DNA from: Anisus vortex
Lineage: Eukaryota > Mollusca > Gastropoda > Planorbidae
DNA: 64,000 bases
Assembly: GCA_949126835.1 (NCBI GenBank)
Contig: OX421492.1
Span: 39,390,886-39,454,885, forward strand
Reading direction: 5' to 3'
In this document: positions 23,784-34,431 of the stretch, one piece after another
Layout: every line of letters starts with the position of its first letter
Numbering within the stretch: the first letter of the stretch is position 1
Program-made: the position numbers and the translations under genes
Notes under the pieces: generated by a model
Database searches by the model: none
What the model was told of the DNA's origin: nothing
The model's input: only the letters and a program-made list of their open reading frames with translations

Positions 23784-24655
23784 TCACCCGGTGCTGTAAG
23801 CTTTGGGCTGGGTGTCAGAAAGTCTCAATTGTCCCATGGTGGAGCGTAAATAGCTTTTTAGAAGCTGTAGTTTTGAAAAGCTCCGTTCACATGAAGCCAC
23901 AGACACACATACCGTTAGAAATAATTGAAGGCCTAACGAGAGTGTTGGAAGAGATTCTATGAAGTCCCATTTAGTTATGAATTTCAAAATATCTAATACT
24001 GACCAGTCCATGGCTTTTTTTAGGTCAATATCAGCTGCTTAACTAACCCTAACTCCGCCTGGTTAACACCTTTAAGGGTATCCTGCCGGTCCCAAGCCCG
24101 GGTAAAGGAGGAGGGTTGGTCGTGGGGCTAGCGACCTTACACTTACACCGTAAAAAAAACCAATGCTACAGAAACCATTAGCATCCCCTACTGCTTTTTT
24201 TCTCGCATAGAAATTCCAGCATCTCTTAATTTTCCCCTGCCATTCTCTTCTTGAATCTGAATTTTCTCTCTACTGAAATCCCATGTTGGTCTGATTTTAC
24301 AGGTGCTTGTTCAATAGCATGCTCCACTAATTGACTCAATCTTAAGGCGTCTAACTTGGTCACCACTTTTCAATGACACCCCAGTGTGTTCAATTAAGAC
24401 ATCCCATGGATGAGTGGAAGCAACAAAGAAGGAAAACATTCTCTCAAGGGTACCAAAAATTTTTATACATGATGCATTTACGGCAATAGAGTGTTGACCA
24501 CACAAGTTAAGGGAATGGCCCACACATCCATTAAAAATAGCTTCTTTGTTCTTTCTTTTCAAAATGGCTTGAACACCTCCGTGGATTCCAGACATTGTGG
24601 CAGCATTGTCGTAACCCTGAGCTCTGCACATCATTATATCAACTTCTTTTTCCAA
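23784..24655 (-). pseudogene. Broken hAT (ZMYM1/DUF4371-type) transposase
   Basis: Minus-strand frame at 24311-24655 contains C-R-A-Q-G-Y-D-N-A-A-T-M-S-G and C-V-G-H-S-L-N-L-C, the catalytic-region signature of TTF/ZMYM1-like hAT proteins. A second frame at 23784-24011 carries the C-terminal dimerisation motif (V-A-S-C-E-R-S-F-S-K-L-Q-L-L-K-S-Y-L-R-S-T-M). The two are separated by about 300 bases that include a GC-rich foreign segment, and the N-terminal zinc finger is missing. It cannot make an active transposase. Confidence 0.8.
24045..24180. repeat. GC-rich insert in the hAT relic, possible LINE end fragment
   Basis: The stretch with CCGGTCCCAAGCCCGGGTAA and GGAGGAGGGTTGGTCGTGG is much more GC-rich than its surroundings and interrupts the transposase relic. 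It resembles the terminal sequence seen at ends of some invertebrate LINEs, but that is from memory and uncertain. Confidence 0.3.
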
Positions 24656-25065
24656 ATCATCCAGGCATATTACTTGTGTTTACATGTAATCCTCTTCTAT
24701 TTTCTGCACTATTTGCTCTTCTAAATAATACATGCTGCTAGCATGGGAAGAATCAGTTTCTATTGCAGAGTTAGAAGCGTCTTTTGATGATCCTTGGTAA
24801 CAATTTGTTATTAGGCTACAGTGGTTCGCTGCTGATTCTGTCAAAACCACAAGTATTTTGTTTTGTAAATTTCGATACAACCCACATAAAAGTGAGTGCT
24901 CTGCAAAATTATCATTTTTTTAATATTGTTTTTTTTCATTCGGGTGTCACCCCCTTAGAGGGTGTCACCCGGTGCGGTCCGCACCCCCCGCACCCCCCTC
25001 GGTACGTTACTGCATCCTACTGTTACCAAAAACTAAGTCTAAAACTCGTTAATGTTTAAATTAAT

Positions 25066-26512
25066 TACCGTATATACTCAAGTATAGGTACTATGTACTA
25101 TCGTCTATAGATCACACTGTTTTTTACCTAAAATTTAGTAAAATTTCGAAAAACATCACTACTCACTACTCTGTCATTAAGTTTCAACTATCACTGGTTG
25201 TAATGATGTAGAATTACTAGGATATTGGGTAAGCCTACATTTTACATTAAGAAAAGTTGTGTAGGTCCTGTGACCTATTTTTTTCTTACAGAGCGACAGA
25301 GCAAAAAATTGATCACTTAGCATTTAGCACAAGAATATGATATCTTTATATAAATAGGCTATAATATAAATATAATTGAAATGGACAAATATTTTAGGTT
25401 TTCAGACCTCAACACCCTTTTCTTTTGAACTTTTGGACCGATTTTGTATTGCCAAAGGGAAGTATATAAGCTTTAGGCAGCATTTTTCAAATTGATCAAC
25501 AATTACACTATGGGAAGTAAATGTGTAAAAGCCTATCTAGACCTCTAATAATAATATAGGCATAAGCTTGTACTATTGTAGACAAAACTATTAACTTAAG
25601 ATGCGTTTTATTTAAGACCTAAAATATGGCCTAAAGACTATAGACTACTATTGCAGTGTTTAGCATTCAGGGAAAACTGCGCCATGACTCTAAGCAATCT
25701 TTTCACAACTACAATCAAAAAAACCCAGAACAAACTCTCAAACTATTTTTTCAAAATTTTTCCAGAAGTAATGCTTTAAATGTCATTAGTATATATATCA
25801 TTTTTCCTTGGTTGTATATGAGAGTTGATAAAAATCACAAATTATTGCCAGTCTCAAAGAGAATGAGATAAAGAGCCAGCACTCACCACTTATTAATTTT
25901 TTGTGCTCATTTGCCCTTGAAATCATTACAAACATTGGTAATTAGGGTACTTGAATAGTGGATCTTTCGATGATTTTTAGGCTTACATTTTAGGATGCTC
26001 ACTATGCGCTGGTTCCATGTTTCAGTCATAAAGTTTGGAGCTTTAGGTAGTGTATAAAAATGTAGTTAAAAATCAAGGTCTTTTAACATCTCTTAGTCTT
26101 ACTTTTTTTGGCTCCATAATTTAGGCACTGCAGTCAAAAGAGCACACTTCTAAAGACCTTTATCTGTCAATTCTCTCTAGGAATAGTAACTTGAGTAGGG
26201 ATTTGTATGAAATAAATGATGCCTTCCAAAATCTTTCTAATGGCTTTGTTGATCAGTTGATAAAAATACATGAAATGCTGCCTTTATTTGTTTGCGTTAT
26301 GCATGATTGAAACTATTTTTTTAATAAAGTTTCCAAATTTAGGTAAATATTTAGTATTTAGTATGGTAACTTTTATGTTTAAAAGGTATGGATTTTTTAG
26401 AAATTTTATATGAAAAGGCAGTATCAGATCAAGCACAACTTATAAGTATGATAATCCTAAACTTAAGGTGAGACCTATCCACCGGTCTGACCTTTATGTG
26501 ATTAAATAAAGG
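25066..26512. repeat. Dispersed repeat family, copy 1
   Basis: A roughly 1.45-kb segment beginning ACCGTATATACTCAAGTATAGG that aligns along its length with 41856-44092 and, for its first third, with 53067-53560. Shared blocks include GATGTAGAATTACTAGGATA, GATTTTGTATTGCCAA, TTTAGCATTC and AATGCTGCCTTTATTTG. The ends are roughly inverted (GTATATACTC-like), which suggests a DNA transposon, but no transposase is recognisable. Confidence 0.65.
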
Positions 26513-26740
26513 TACTTTTCTTTTTTAAAATTTTTATTCAATAGGGATTTATTCTAATTGTAAAACTAGAAAAGCACCATGTAGAATAAAGTCTATAAAT
26601 ACTTGGATGTCTAAATGTCTTTCCTTTTTTTTTAACATTAAGTAAACATTTGTGTAAATATACCAGTAAATAAAATTTGAAACCTACTCTGTTAACATCA
26701 TTTATATGTTTGCATTTTTAAAATTGTTTTACAATCATTT

Positions 26741-26849
26741 CTTCTTGACCTTAAAAAAAAGTATAGTACCCTTCGGACCAAACTGATCATAGGGCTGGTG
26801 AAGCAGCGTTCACCAATTTCTGTGGCCATAGCATCCTTCTTGACCTTAA
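26741..26849. mobile_element. 81-bp insert flanked by a 14-bp direct repeat
   Basis: CTTCTTGACCTTAA occurs at 26741-26754 and again at 26836-26849, bracketing an 81-bp, more GC-rich segment. Long direct repeats like this are typical of target duplication by reverse-transcribed insertions. The insert is open on the minus strand (M-A-T-E-I-G-E-R-C-F-T-S-P-M...), so it could be a piece of a retroposed transcript. No poly(A) tail is found in the expected place. Confidence 0.4.
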
Positions 26850-26972
26850 GTTATTTTAATTCCTAGTCCTAAGTTTTTAATAAAATGTTTTTAAAAAGAA
26901 AAATATTTTTCTGACAGTCTGTAACTGTATGCTTTTTTATTGTTTTTTTAAGTTTTTTTTATTTTATTATAG

Positions 26973-27581
26973 ATATTAATGCAAAATATTATTCAAAGTG
27001 AGCTGGAACAGCTTAAAAAATCTTCAGTGAGTATTAAGATGTACTTAATTTTTTCACTTCTAATACGGTAACTCTATTTGTGTAGGCAATGAGCATTTTA
27101 CAAATATTCATTAAAGACTAATCCTTTATTCCCATTTATTTTTCTTCTAGAAAGTTTACCATAAGCAACATAACAGTGACATTTTCTTTCTATCATCTGT
27201 GGATCAAGAGCTTAGAGGATCACAATGTAAGAGTTTAATATGACATTTAGCACGGTGTATCATACAATTTTATTAAATGTTTGTTTATAAAATGTCTGAA
27301 AAAAAAATCAGTTATAAAGTCTTTGGTTACATTTAATAAAAACATTTTTGTATCCTCTTTATTTAGGGAGTTGGGTGTATTTCAACTCATCATTTGTAAT
27401 AAATTGTAATGCTTTGTGAGAATGAGGAAGTTTAACTAGAATCTAATGTGGGAGACACTCTTTATATTTTTAAAAAATTTTATAAGCCATTTTGTTGCAT
27501 TCACTTTTTATTTTTTTAGGTGAATTAAAGAAACTGATGACAGAAATGGAGGAGTTAAAAAAGTCAATGAATAAAAGATGA
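26973..27581 (+). CDS. Small coiled-coil protein, last three exons, 5' partial
   Basis: Exons 26973-27026, 27151-27226 and 27520-27581 have proper splice sites and consistent phase (0, then 1), giving 63 residues and a TGA at 27579-27581. The product is charged and helical: S-E-L-E-Q-L-K-K-S-S, a middle part D-I-F-F-L-S-S-V-D-Q-E-L-R, and a tail E-L-K-K-L-M-T-E-M-E-E-L-K-K-S-M-N-K-R, a heptad-like pattern. AATAAA follows at about 27678. I do not recognise the family. Upstream exons should exist because the first exon begins in phase 0 at an acceptor with no convincing start; they may lie beyond the transposon-rich region. Confidence 0.55.
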
Positions 27582-27699
27582 TTAATGACAAGATTAAAAG
27601 TATATTATTTACATTTAAACTTAAAATCAATTATGTTACGTTTTGAAAATATAACTTATTGATCTAAATTGTATATTCAATAAATCTTAAGTATGGAAG

Positions 27700-28900
27700 A
27701 CTGAAAATATTGTGAATGATTATTTACTGTACTTAATGTTTTAAAAGAAACATATTGAATACCACTTTGCATAGATCTTGGTAAAGGATTTGGGCAAATA
27801 TTTTAGTCATGGTTTGTATCAAGGTAGATGTTGATAGCGTTTGAATGTTATCCATCCAAAACATTTAAGGAAGCTTCAGAGTGGCTCACCAGGCTTGTCG
27901 ATTGTCTCTTTGAGAGTGAATGATACAATTATTTTATACCTAAAACTTTAAATATTTTCATTGGATGAAGTTGTGCAGATCTCATTTTCTTTTTAAATTC
28001 TTGCTGGAAAAAATGTGTGTTTGGCCTTCACATTTTTTAGTGTACTGGTACACATAATTCTACAAATCAGCATTAGATCTATATTATTTGAAACCCATAA
28101 TTTGAAAACCATTTAGAGCAATAAAGTTAAAGGCAATTACATACTAGATCTAGTAATGACTGATTTAACATAAAAAAAATAATTAAATACGTAAGGCAGA
28201 GTGAAATTATTTTTCATATTTAATAGAAATATCAAATGATATTGTTTTTTCATTAATATGTTGTAAGATATTGGTACTGTTCTGAGTGTTCTTAAAATAT
28301 CTAACATCTGACAATATGTTACAAATATTTTTTTAATGTAAATATATTATTGATTTTAAAATAGTTGCTCATATTACATTACCAATAGTTACTGAGGGGT
28401 GAAAAAAAATGTTTTTTCTTGTTTAAATGAATTTTTTGTCCATGTTTCCATGAGTTATTTTGTGTAAGACAATTACTGATTAGAATTTCATAAATTTTAA
28501 CAATAAAAATGTTGAAACAAAATAAATCTTTAGTTTCCCCACTTTATTCAACAACTTTCTAAACATTATTTCTTCTAACAACAAAACTTCTAATTATTAA
28601 CCCAATAGTGTTATCATTATAATAAAATACTACACAAGTCAAAATACATGGAAGAAAAATTGTCTATCATATATCAAACTTTTAAATCTACATGAACAAT
28701 TATTGAAGTTAAAAACATTAAGGCTATGTTAAAAACTGGCCATCTAACCCTAACTAATTTGTTCTGTTATATAATAAATGTACAAAAATCTCTTTACCCA
28801 CAAACAATAACATTAAAGTAATGTCATTACTTCTACTGTATCTACTTTACTCAAAATGTCAACAAAAAAAAAACAGTAGCAATAACATTTGATTATAAAT
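27700..28900. other. AT-rich DNA between convergent 3' ends
   Basis: No open frame, repeat or RNA gene was seen. The small plus-strand gene ends near 27.7 kb; the ACLY 3' UTR probably extends from 29104 down to about 28.9 kb, where a minus-strand AATAAA is present. Confidence 0.6.
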
Positions 28901-28928
28901 AAATAGATCCATAGAATAAACCAACTAA

Positions 28929-28934
28929 TTTATT
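28929..28934 (-). terminator. Candidate ACLY poly(A) signal
   Basis: Minus-strand AATAAA about 170 bases past the ACLY stop codon. Others occur farther downstream, so the real 3' end is uncertain. Confidence 0.35.
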
Positions 28935-29104
28935 TGTCAAATGCAAATTGGAATGAATAAGCACACATTAAAGATAACATTTATCTGAGATTATTCACTG
29001 TATACTAATCTGAGATTATTAAAACTAGAAAATATTTTCCTTTAAATAATATCAATAAACAGCAATGTGTTTGAATAATAATAAAAAAGGTGAAACTGAA
29101 TCAA

Positions 29105-32100
29105 TTACATGGAGTCAGAATTATTTTCTGACTTGATGATATCTGGCATGATGTAGGAGATATCATCCCAAGGATGGCGGTACAAACCTTGTTTCAGGCG
29201 TTTTTGATCTAAATAGTGGCCTGAAAAAGGTCACAAACAGTGTTATTACATCATAAGTCTTTTCATATAAATTATAAATAATGTGAATGAACATTTTTCA
29301 CCTAAGAAGATTTATTTTTGAGCTGGTCAATAGCATTAACTTTTTGAGTTTTATCTTTACTTGTTCCCACTGATAATAACTGAAACTCTCTTGGGTCCAC
29401 TAATTGATACACATACTAGATATGGAAATGTAGCTTACCAATAAATCCCATACTGCGACCAAGGACAAACAAAGCATTCAAAGAACCAATTTCAACAAAC
29501 TCTTGAGCTTCCTCCCTAAAAAGTTATTTGAAAATTCTCTTCAGGAAATCATCACAATTTGTGCATTTTAAAATAAATTACTAAACAATGTTTAAAATAA
29601 ATAATTTGAACTTCTTTTAAGTAATACCAACCTTGTAAAACATCCACTGTTTCGGAGCAAGTCCACAAAAGCCACACCAATGAATCCATCAACATTTAGA
29701 ATCAAGTTTGGTTTCTTAAAACAGAAGGAGGCAAACAGTACTTTAGATTAGGGATCCAAAAGCAATTTAAAATATAAGAATTCTAAACACTTTCTACAGT
29801 TCATCTCTAGCCTTTTAATATCAAATGATATGACACTTACCTTAGATGTTGTGATTTTCTCAACCTCAAGAGCATAGTCTAAAAGAGGAGTGGCAGGAAA
29901 ATGCTTCTTGGCATAGTCTTTCAGAATAACAACTCTCATGTCTGGGTTATTCAACTGGAATCAATTATTAGTTATTAATTAAAACCTGAGTACATATGAT
30001 TATTCAAGAACTACCTGTAAAAGTATGCAGTAAATAAATAAAAAAAAAACAGTTACATACAGATTTCACTCTGTGTCCTATGCCCATAATGAGTGTGCCT
30101 TTTTTCCTCATGTCATTCACAAAGTCCATGGGAATAAGTCCACTGTCAAGTGCTGTGCTAAACTGCTTGGCTGCTTGATCTAAGGCCCCACCGAATCTGT
30201 CACCCTAGAATTATATTGTTCATGAATAAAACAGCCATCAAGTGGAAAAAATACTATATTTTACAAATCACAGAGAGCTATATGAATGAGTCATTTAAAC
30301 AAGTGCTAAGACATACGATGGTGAGAAGTCCAGATGTAAGGGAGGAGATGAGATCTTTGCCAGCTCTTGCACAGACAATAGTATTGTGTGCACCGGACAC
30401 AGCTGGACCATGGTCAGCTGTCACCATCAAGCACATTTCTATAAATTTGGTAGCATATCTCGGAAGCCTGAGGAAAGATATGTTTATGAATATATTATAG
30501 TAAAAGTTATAAACTTTGATTTTGAATTAGATTAAATGAATTTAAAATATTTTTAATCTTTTATCTGCAATAATAAAACAATTGGTAAAAGTATAAGAAT
30601 AATCTAATATAATGCTCAAATAAGTGATAGATAATGCAAACTGTTATTTTGATATTGTAAGTATTTACAGAAATGTTGTGTACCTTCTTTGAAACCATAG
30701 CAAACTGAGAACACCACCGATTCCCATGTCTTCCTTAAAAATATCTGTAATTGGAATGCCTGCATACAACAGTTCTTGACCTCTCTCATCACAGATACTT
30801 GTCATAAAAGATGCTGGTTTTCTTATAAGACCCAATTCCTATTTATAATTAAAACACCACATTAATGTCAAGCATTAATATTAGGTAAATAATATTTTAT
30901 ATATATATTTTGATTTTATATCTATTTGGAATTTAAAAGCAAAAGCAGCCAGCTTACCCTTGCCCAGTTAAAGTCCATTGGAACAGTTGGTGGAGCTGTC
31001 TCAGGCTTTGGTAGAATAATACCATCTGTCACAAGTTTTGTGAACACTTCACTACAAAAAAGTAAAAGGAATTTTATAAAATTAGAGAAAATGAACATGT
31101 TTAATTTGTACATTATAGGCAGACATGTGATTATTCTGCAAATTTATTTTGCTACTTTCTAGCATGCTTGAGTCAGCTATATTTCATTATTTTTTTTTTA
31201 ACATAGATAACCAAACTTGAACACAAATAAGCCAAACGAGAAATAAATATTTTAAAATAATATTGAGTACAGCAATTTAATCTGCATAGAAGTTAAGAAA
31301 TCTTATTCTTACTGTAAACAAGTGATGAATCTCCAAAATCTACAACACAAATCACCTGATGTTTTTAGCAAGAACAAAAACATCAGTAATAACTTAAATA
31401 TTAACGATTTTAAAAAAAGGTTTACTTTATAGTTGTTCCAAGTTCATCAAAGCTTCTTGGCACAACAGCTCCAACAGCTCTTAAAGCTTCATTCTTAGCA
31501 CCAGCTGTCTCTGCATCAGCGTTAGCACAAGCACCAGCATGGCCAAATTGAACCTTCATGAGATACAATTTTGCTAAGGTCACAGCAGTACAATAAAACC
31601 TTTATTCAAAATTCATGACATTTATTATAACAATTTGATGTATCCTGTGATTTTATATATAATTTTTAGATCTCTCAAGTCAAAAAAGATATATAAAAAA
31701 AAACTTGGTTATATAAACAACATGAATTAATAAAAGAACTTAATTGTCATATAATGTACCGGTTTTAAACTTTATAAGTAGAAAACATTATTGTTTAGAC
31801 ATAAATTTCATTACTTGTCATATAATTGAAACTATCTTTTCAAATCACTTTTTTATATATGCATTTTTTTTATAATAAAGATTATCTAAACAATTAATAT
31901 GTAAAATAATTCATAAGGGCTATACAAATTATTAACTGCCACATGTGATTATAATGTAAAAATGTACTACTAAGTAATCATGAATAAATATATTAGAAAA
32001 CTAATAAGACAAAAACAGGAAATCTATAAAATTGTCTTTGTAACATAATTTGAAACAAAATGTTAACACATTTTATGTTTGTCTCCAATTATTCTTACAA

Positions 32101-34431
32101 GCTTAAATGTGTGTTTTCATTTACCTCTGATGTGAACATTTTAGCACATGTTCCTATACACCAAGCAACAACTGGTTTACTGACAATTTCTCTTTTTATT
32201 GCATCCACCAACTGGTACTCCTCAACACCACCAACCTTACAAAATGAAATAATGTATCAATATATAGGATAAAAATTAGTATAAGACTAGCAGCTATTTC
32301 AAAATGATAAACCATTCAGAATTCAAAGGAGTGGATTAAAAATGTCAGCAATTTTAGGATAACATAGCAACTGAACAGTACAAATATAATAATAAAATAA
32401 TAATAAAAGCCTTTGTAATCCACTTGTATACAAAAATCATACACTACAATAATATTGCCTTTATAATTAAATGGGATCAATGGGTGTTGAATAGTAAATG
32501 TATTTCTCAGTAGCTAGGCAGTTGAAAAAGTGAAGAAGAAAGACTTAGAAAGTTCACAATAAGTAATACCTCTCCCAATAAAACAATCATCTTGACTTCA
32601 GGATTGGCCTGATATCTTAAAATATGATCCATGAAGGTGGAGCCTGGATATCTGAAATTGAAATTTTACATTCAAAGAAAATTGCAACAAGTTTTGGAAT
32701 GAGTGTAATGGGTAAAGACTTTTTTTTTTTAAAAGTTTAAAAATTCAGATGATTTTATTCAACTATGTCTAGAAATTCATGTTAATTGTGTAGTAATTTT
32801 GTTTATTTTATATCAGATTTTCCCTTCCTATCATTGGAAATAGATAAAAACTTATTTTTTATAAAACTATAAAAGGAATGCTGTCTTAATCATTAAATTA
32901 AGATCTGATTGATTTAGAAACTGTTGGTTTGTTGTAGTTTTTTTGTTTTTTTTTACTTAATATTCTCATTTGAACGTAAACAGGCCAAAAAATATAAGAG
33001 GGCAAATGACAAAGAGTAAAAGCTTTTAGTCTAAATATATACTAATATTAAAAATGAATATCTATGTAAAAATATGAAATTAAACAAATTAAAACTGTTT
33101 GCTTCAGTGTGTCATGTTTGTAAATGTGAGGAGGTTGTAAAATGTACCTGTCTCCACCAATAGCTATACCTTCCTCAACACCATCTGCATTCAGAGCAAT
33201 AATATTATTGAGTTCATTGGACATTCCACCAGATCTTGAGACATAGGCAACACTATTTGCAAAAAAACATTTTTTTTAAGAGAATCTAATATTTTTTTAT
33301 GAAACAGTAATGTTTCTATAATACTCCATATTATTATACAAGTTATATGAGATAATTATTTAAAAAAATCCTTGAATAATTAGCTATAAACATTTACAAA
33401 AACTTAAATAAAAAAGGGTTTTCTAAATTAGGGACACAAGCAGGTAAAAATTTTGTTAATTTTTAGAAGCTCTCTATGTTAACTAATTAGAGTAATCTTT
33501 GTCAAATAAAACTCAAGGTTAACAATATTACCTTCCTGGCCTATACAGCTTGGATGCTAGAATGTTATCCAGCATTCCACCAGTATTTCCTATTTTAAAG
33601 CATCCAGGTTTCACACCTCCAACCTGAAATGTAATTCAATAATTTTTCTTTTCAAAATAAAAATACAGAAATAGCTTATCAATTCTTCTAGCTTAGAAAT
33701 TATTCATTTACATCCTTTATTTCATTTTTGGTATAATTTCATAATGCTGTATAATGTGGTCTTTAGTCTTATGATGATTCAAATATGTGTACCTCACAGA
33801 TACAATATAAGTAACCTATAATCTAAAAAAAGCAGCATTGATATTTTAACTAACACTTATACTTACAGTGGCTGGACCAATAACTGTGACTTTCTTTTCA
33901 TTTGCAATCTTAATGAGTTGACGTGTAAGGTTTTCAGGGATCCCTTCAGCAATAATGGAGATTGAACGAATCTAAAACAAACAATAATTTACTATCAAAT
34001 ATTTCATGAAAATTGATGATGGTATAAAATAAAACAAAAGAAAAACAGTGTAAATTATTATTATGAACAAACAATGGTATTAAAAGAAGTGGCAACTGAA
34101 ATTGGTGAAATCTTAGCTTCCTTAAACCCTTTAAAGTAAGACACTTTCTCATTTTGACAGCATCTATTTACCTGTGGGTAGTTCAAAATTTCAATAGTGC
34201 TGTCATATGCAGATCTTAATGAGGCAAAGTTCACCACTGTGTCAGCCGAAGGATGTTTCTTCATACAGTCACTTGTGTTTTTGTAAACTGAGGATGCAAT
34301 TTTATTTAAAACATTATTTTATTACTTTTGACACACATTCAAAACTGAAAAAAATGAAATTTGTCAAATTTGCCATACCTGGAATAAGTATTTCCTTGTG
34401 TCCCCAGTAAAACTTTTGTTTATGATCTCCA
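29105..34431 (-). CDS. ACLY: ACLY exons 14-29: CoA-ligase and citrate-synthase domains
   Basis: Exons (complement): 34379-34431, 34172-34287, 33867-33971, 33532-33623, 33148-33252, 32570-32651, 32125-32235, 31426-31553, 30958-31051, 30684-30838, 30317-30467, 30061-30204, 29841-29954, 29632-29714, 29439-29515 and 29105-29220. Landmarks: [32 protein letters not shown], the catalytic-histidine motif in 31426-31553, and the citrate-synthase residues in 30317-30467, 30061-30204 and 29632-29714. The C-terminus, [16 protein letters not shown], is slightly different from vertebrates. Confidence 0.95.

Larger units (their letters stand above)
23761..25012 (-). mobile_element. hAT transposon relic with ZMYM1-like transposase, 1,252 bp
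   Basis: The left end is CAGTGGCGTACCGAGGG and the right end, inverted, CAGTAACGTACCGAGGG, classic hAT termini. Flanks CCTCCTAC (23753-23760) and CATCCTAC (25013-25020) match at 7 of 8 positions, the expected 8-bp duplication with one later change. On the minus strand it encodes broken pieces of a hAT transposase (see the separate entry). It is far shorter than an autonomous element, so it is an internally deleted copy. Confidence 0.85.
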
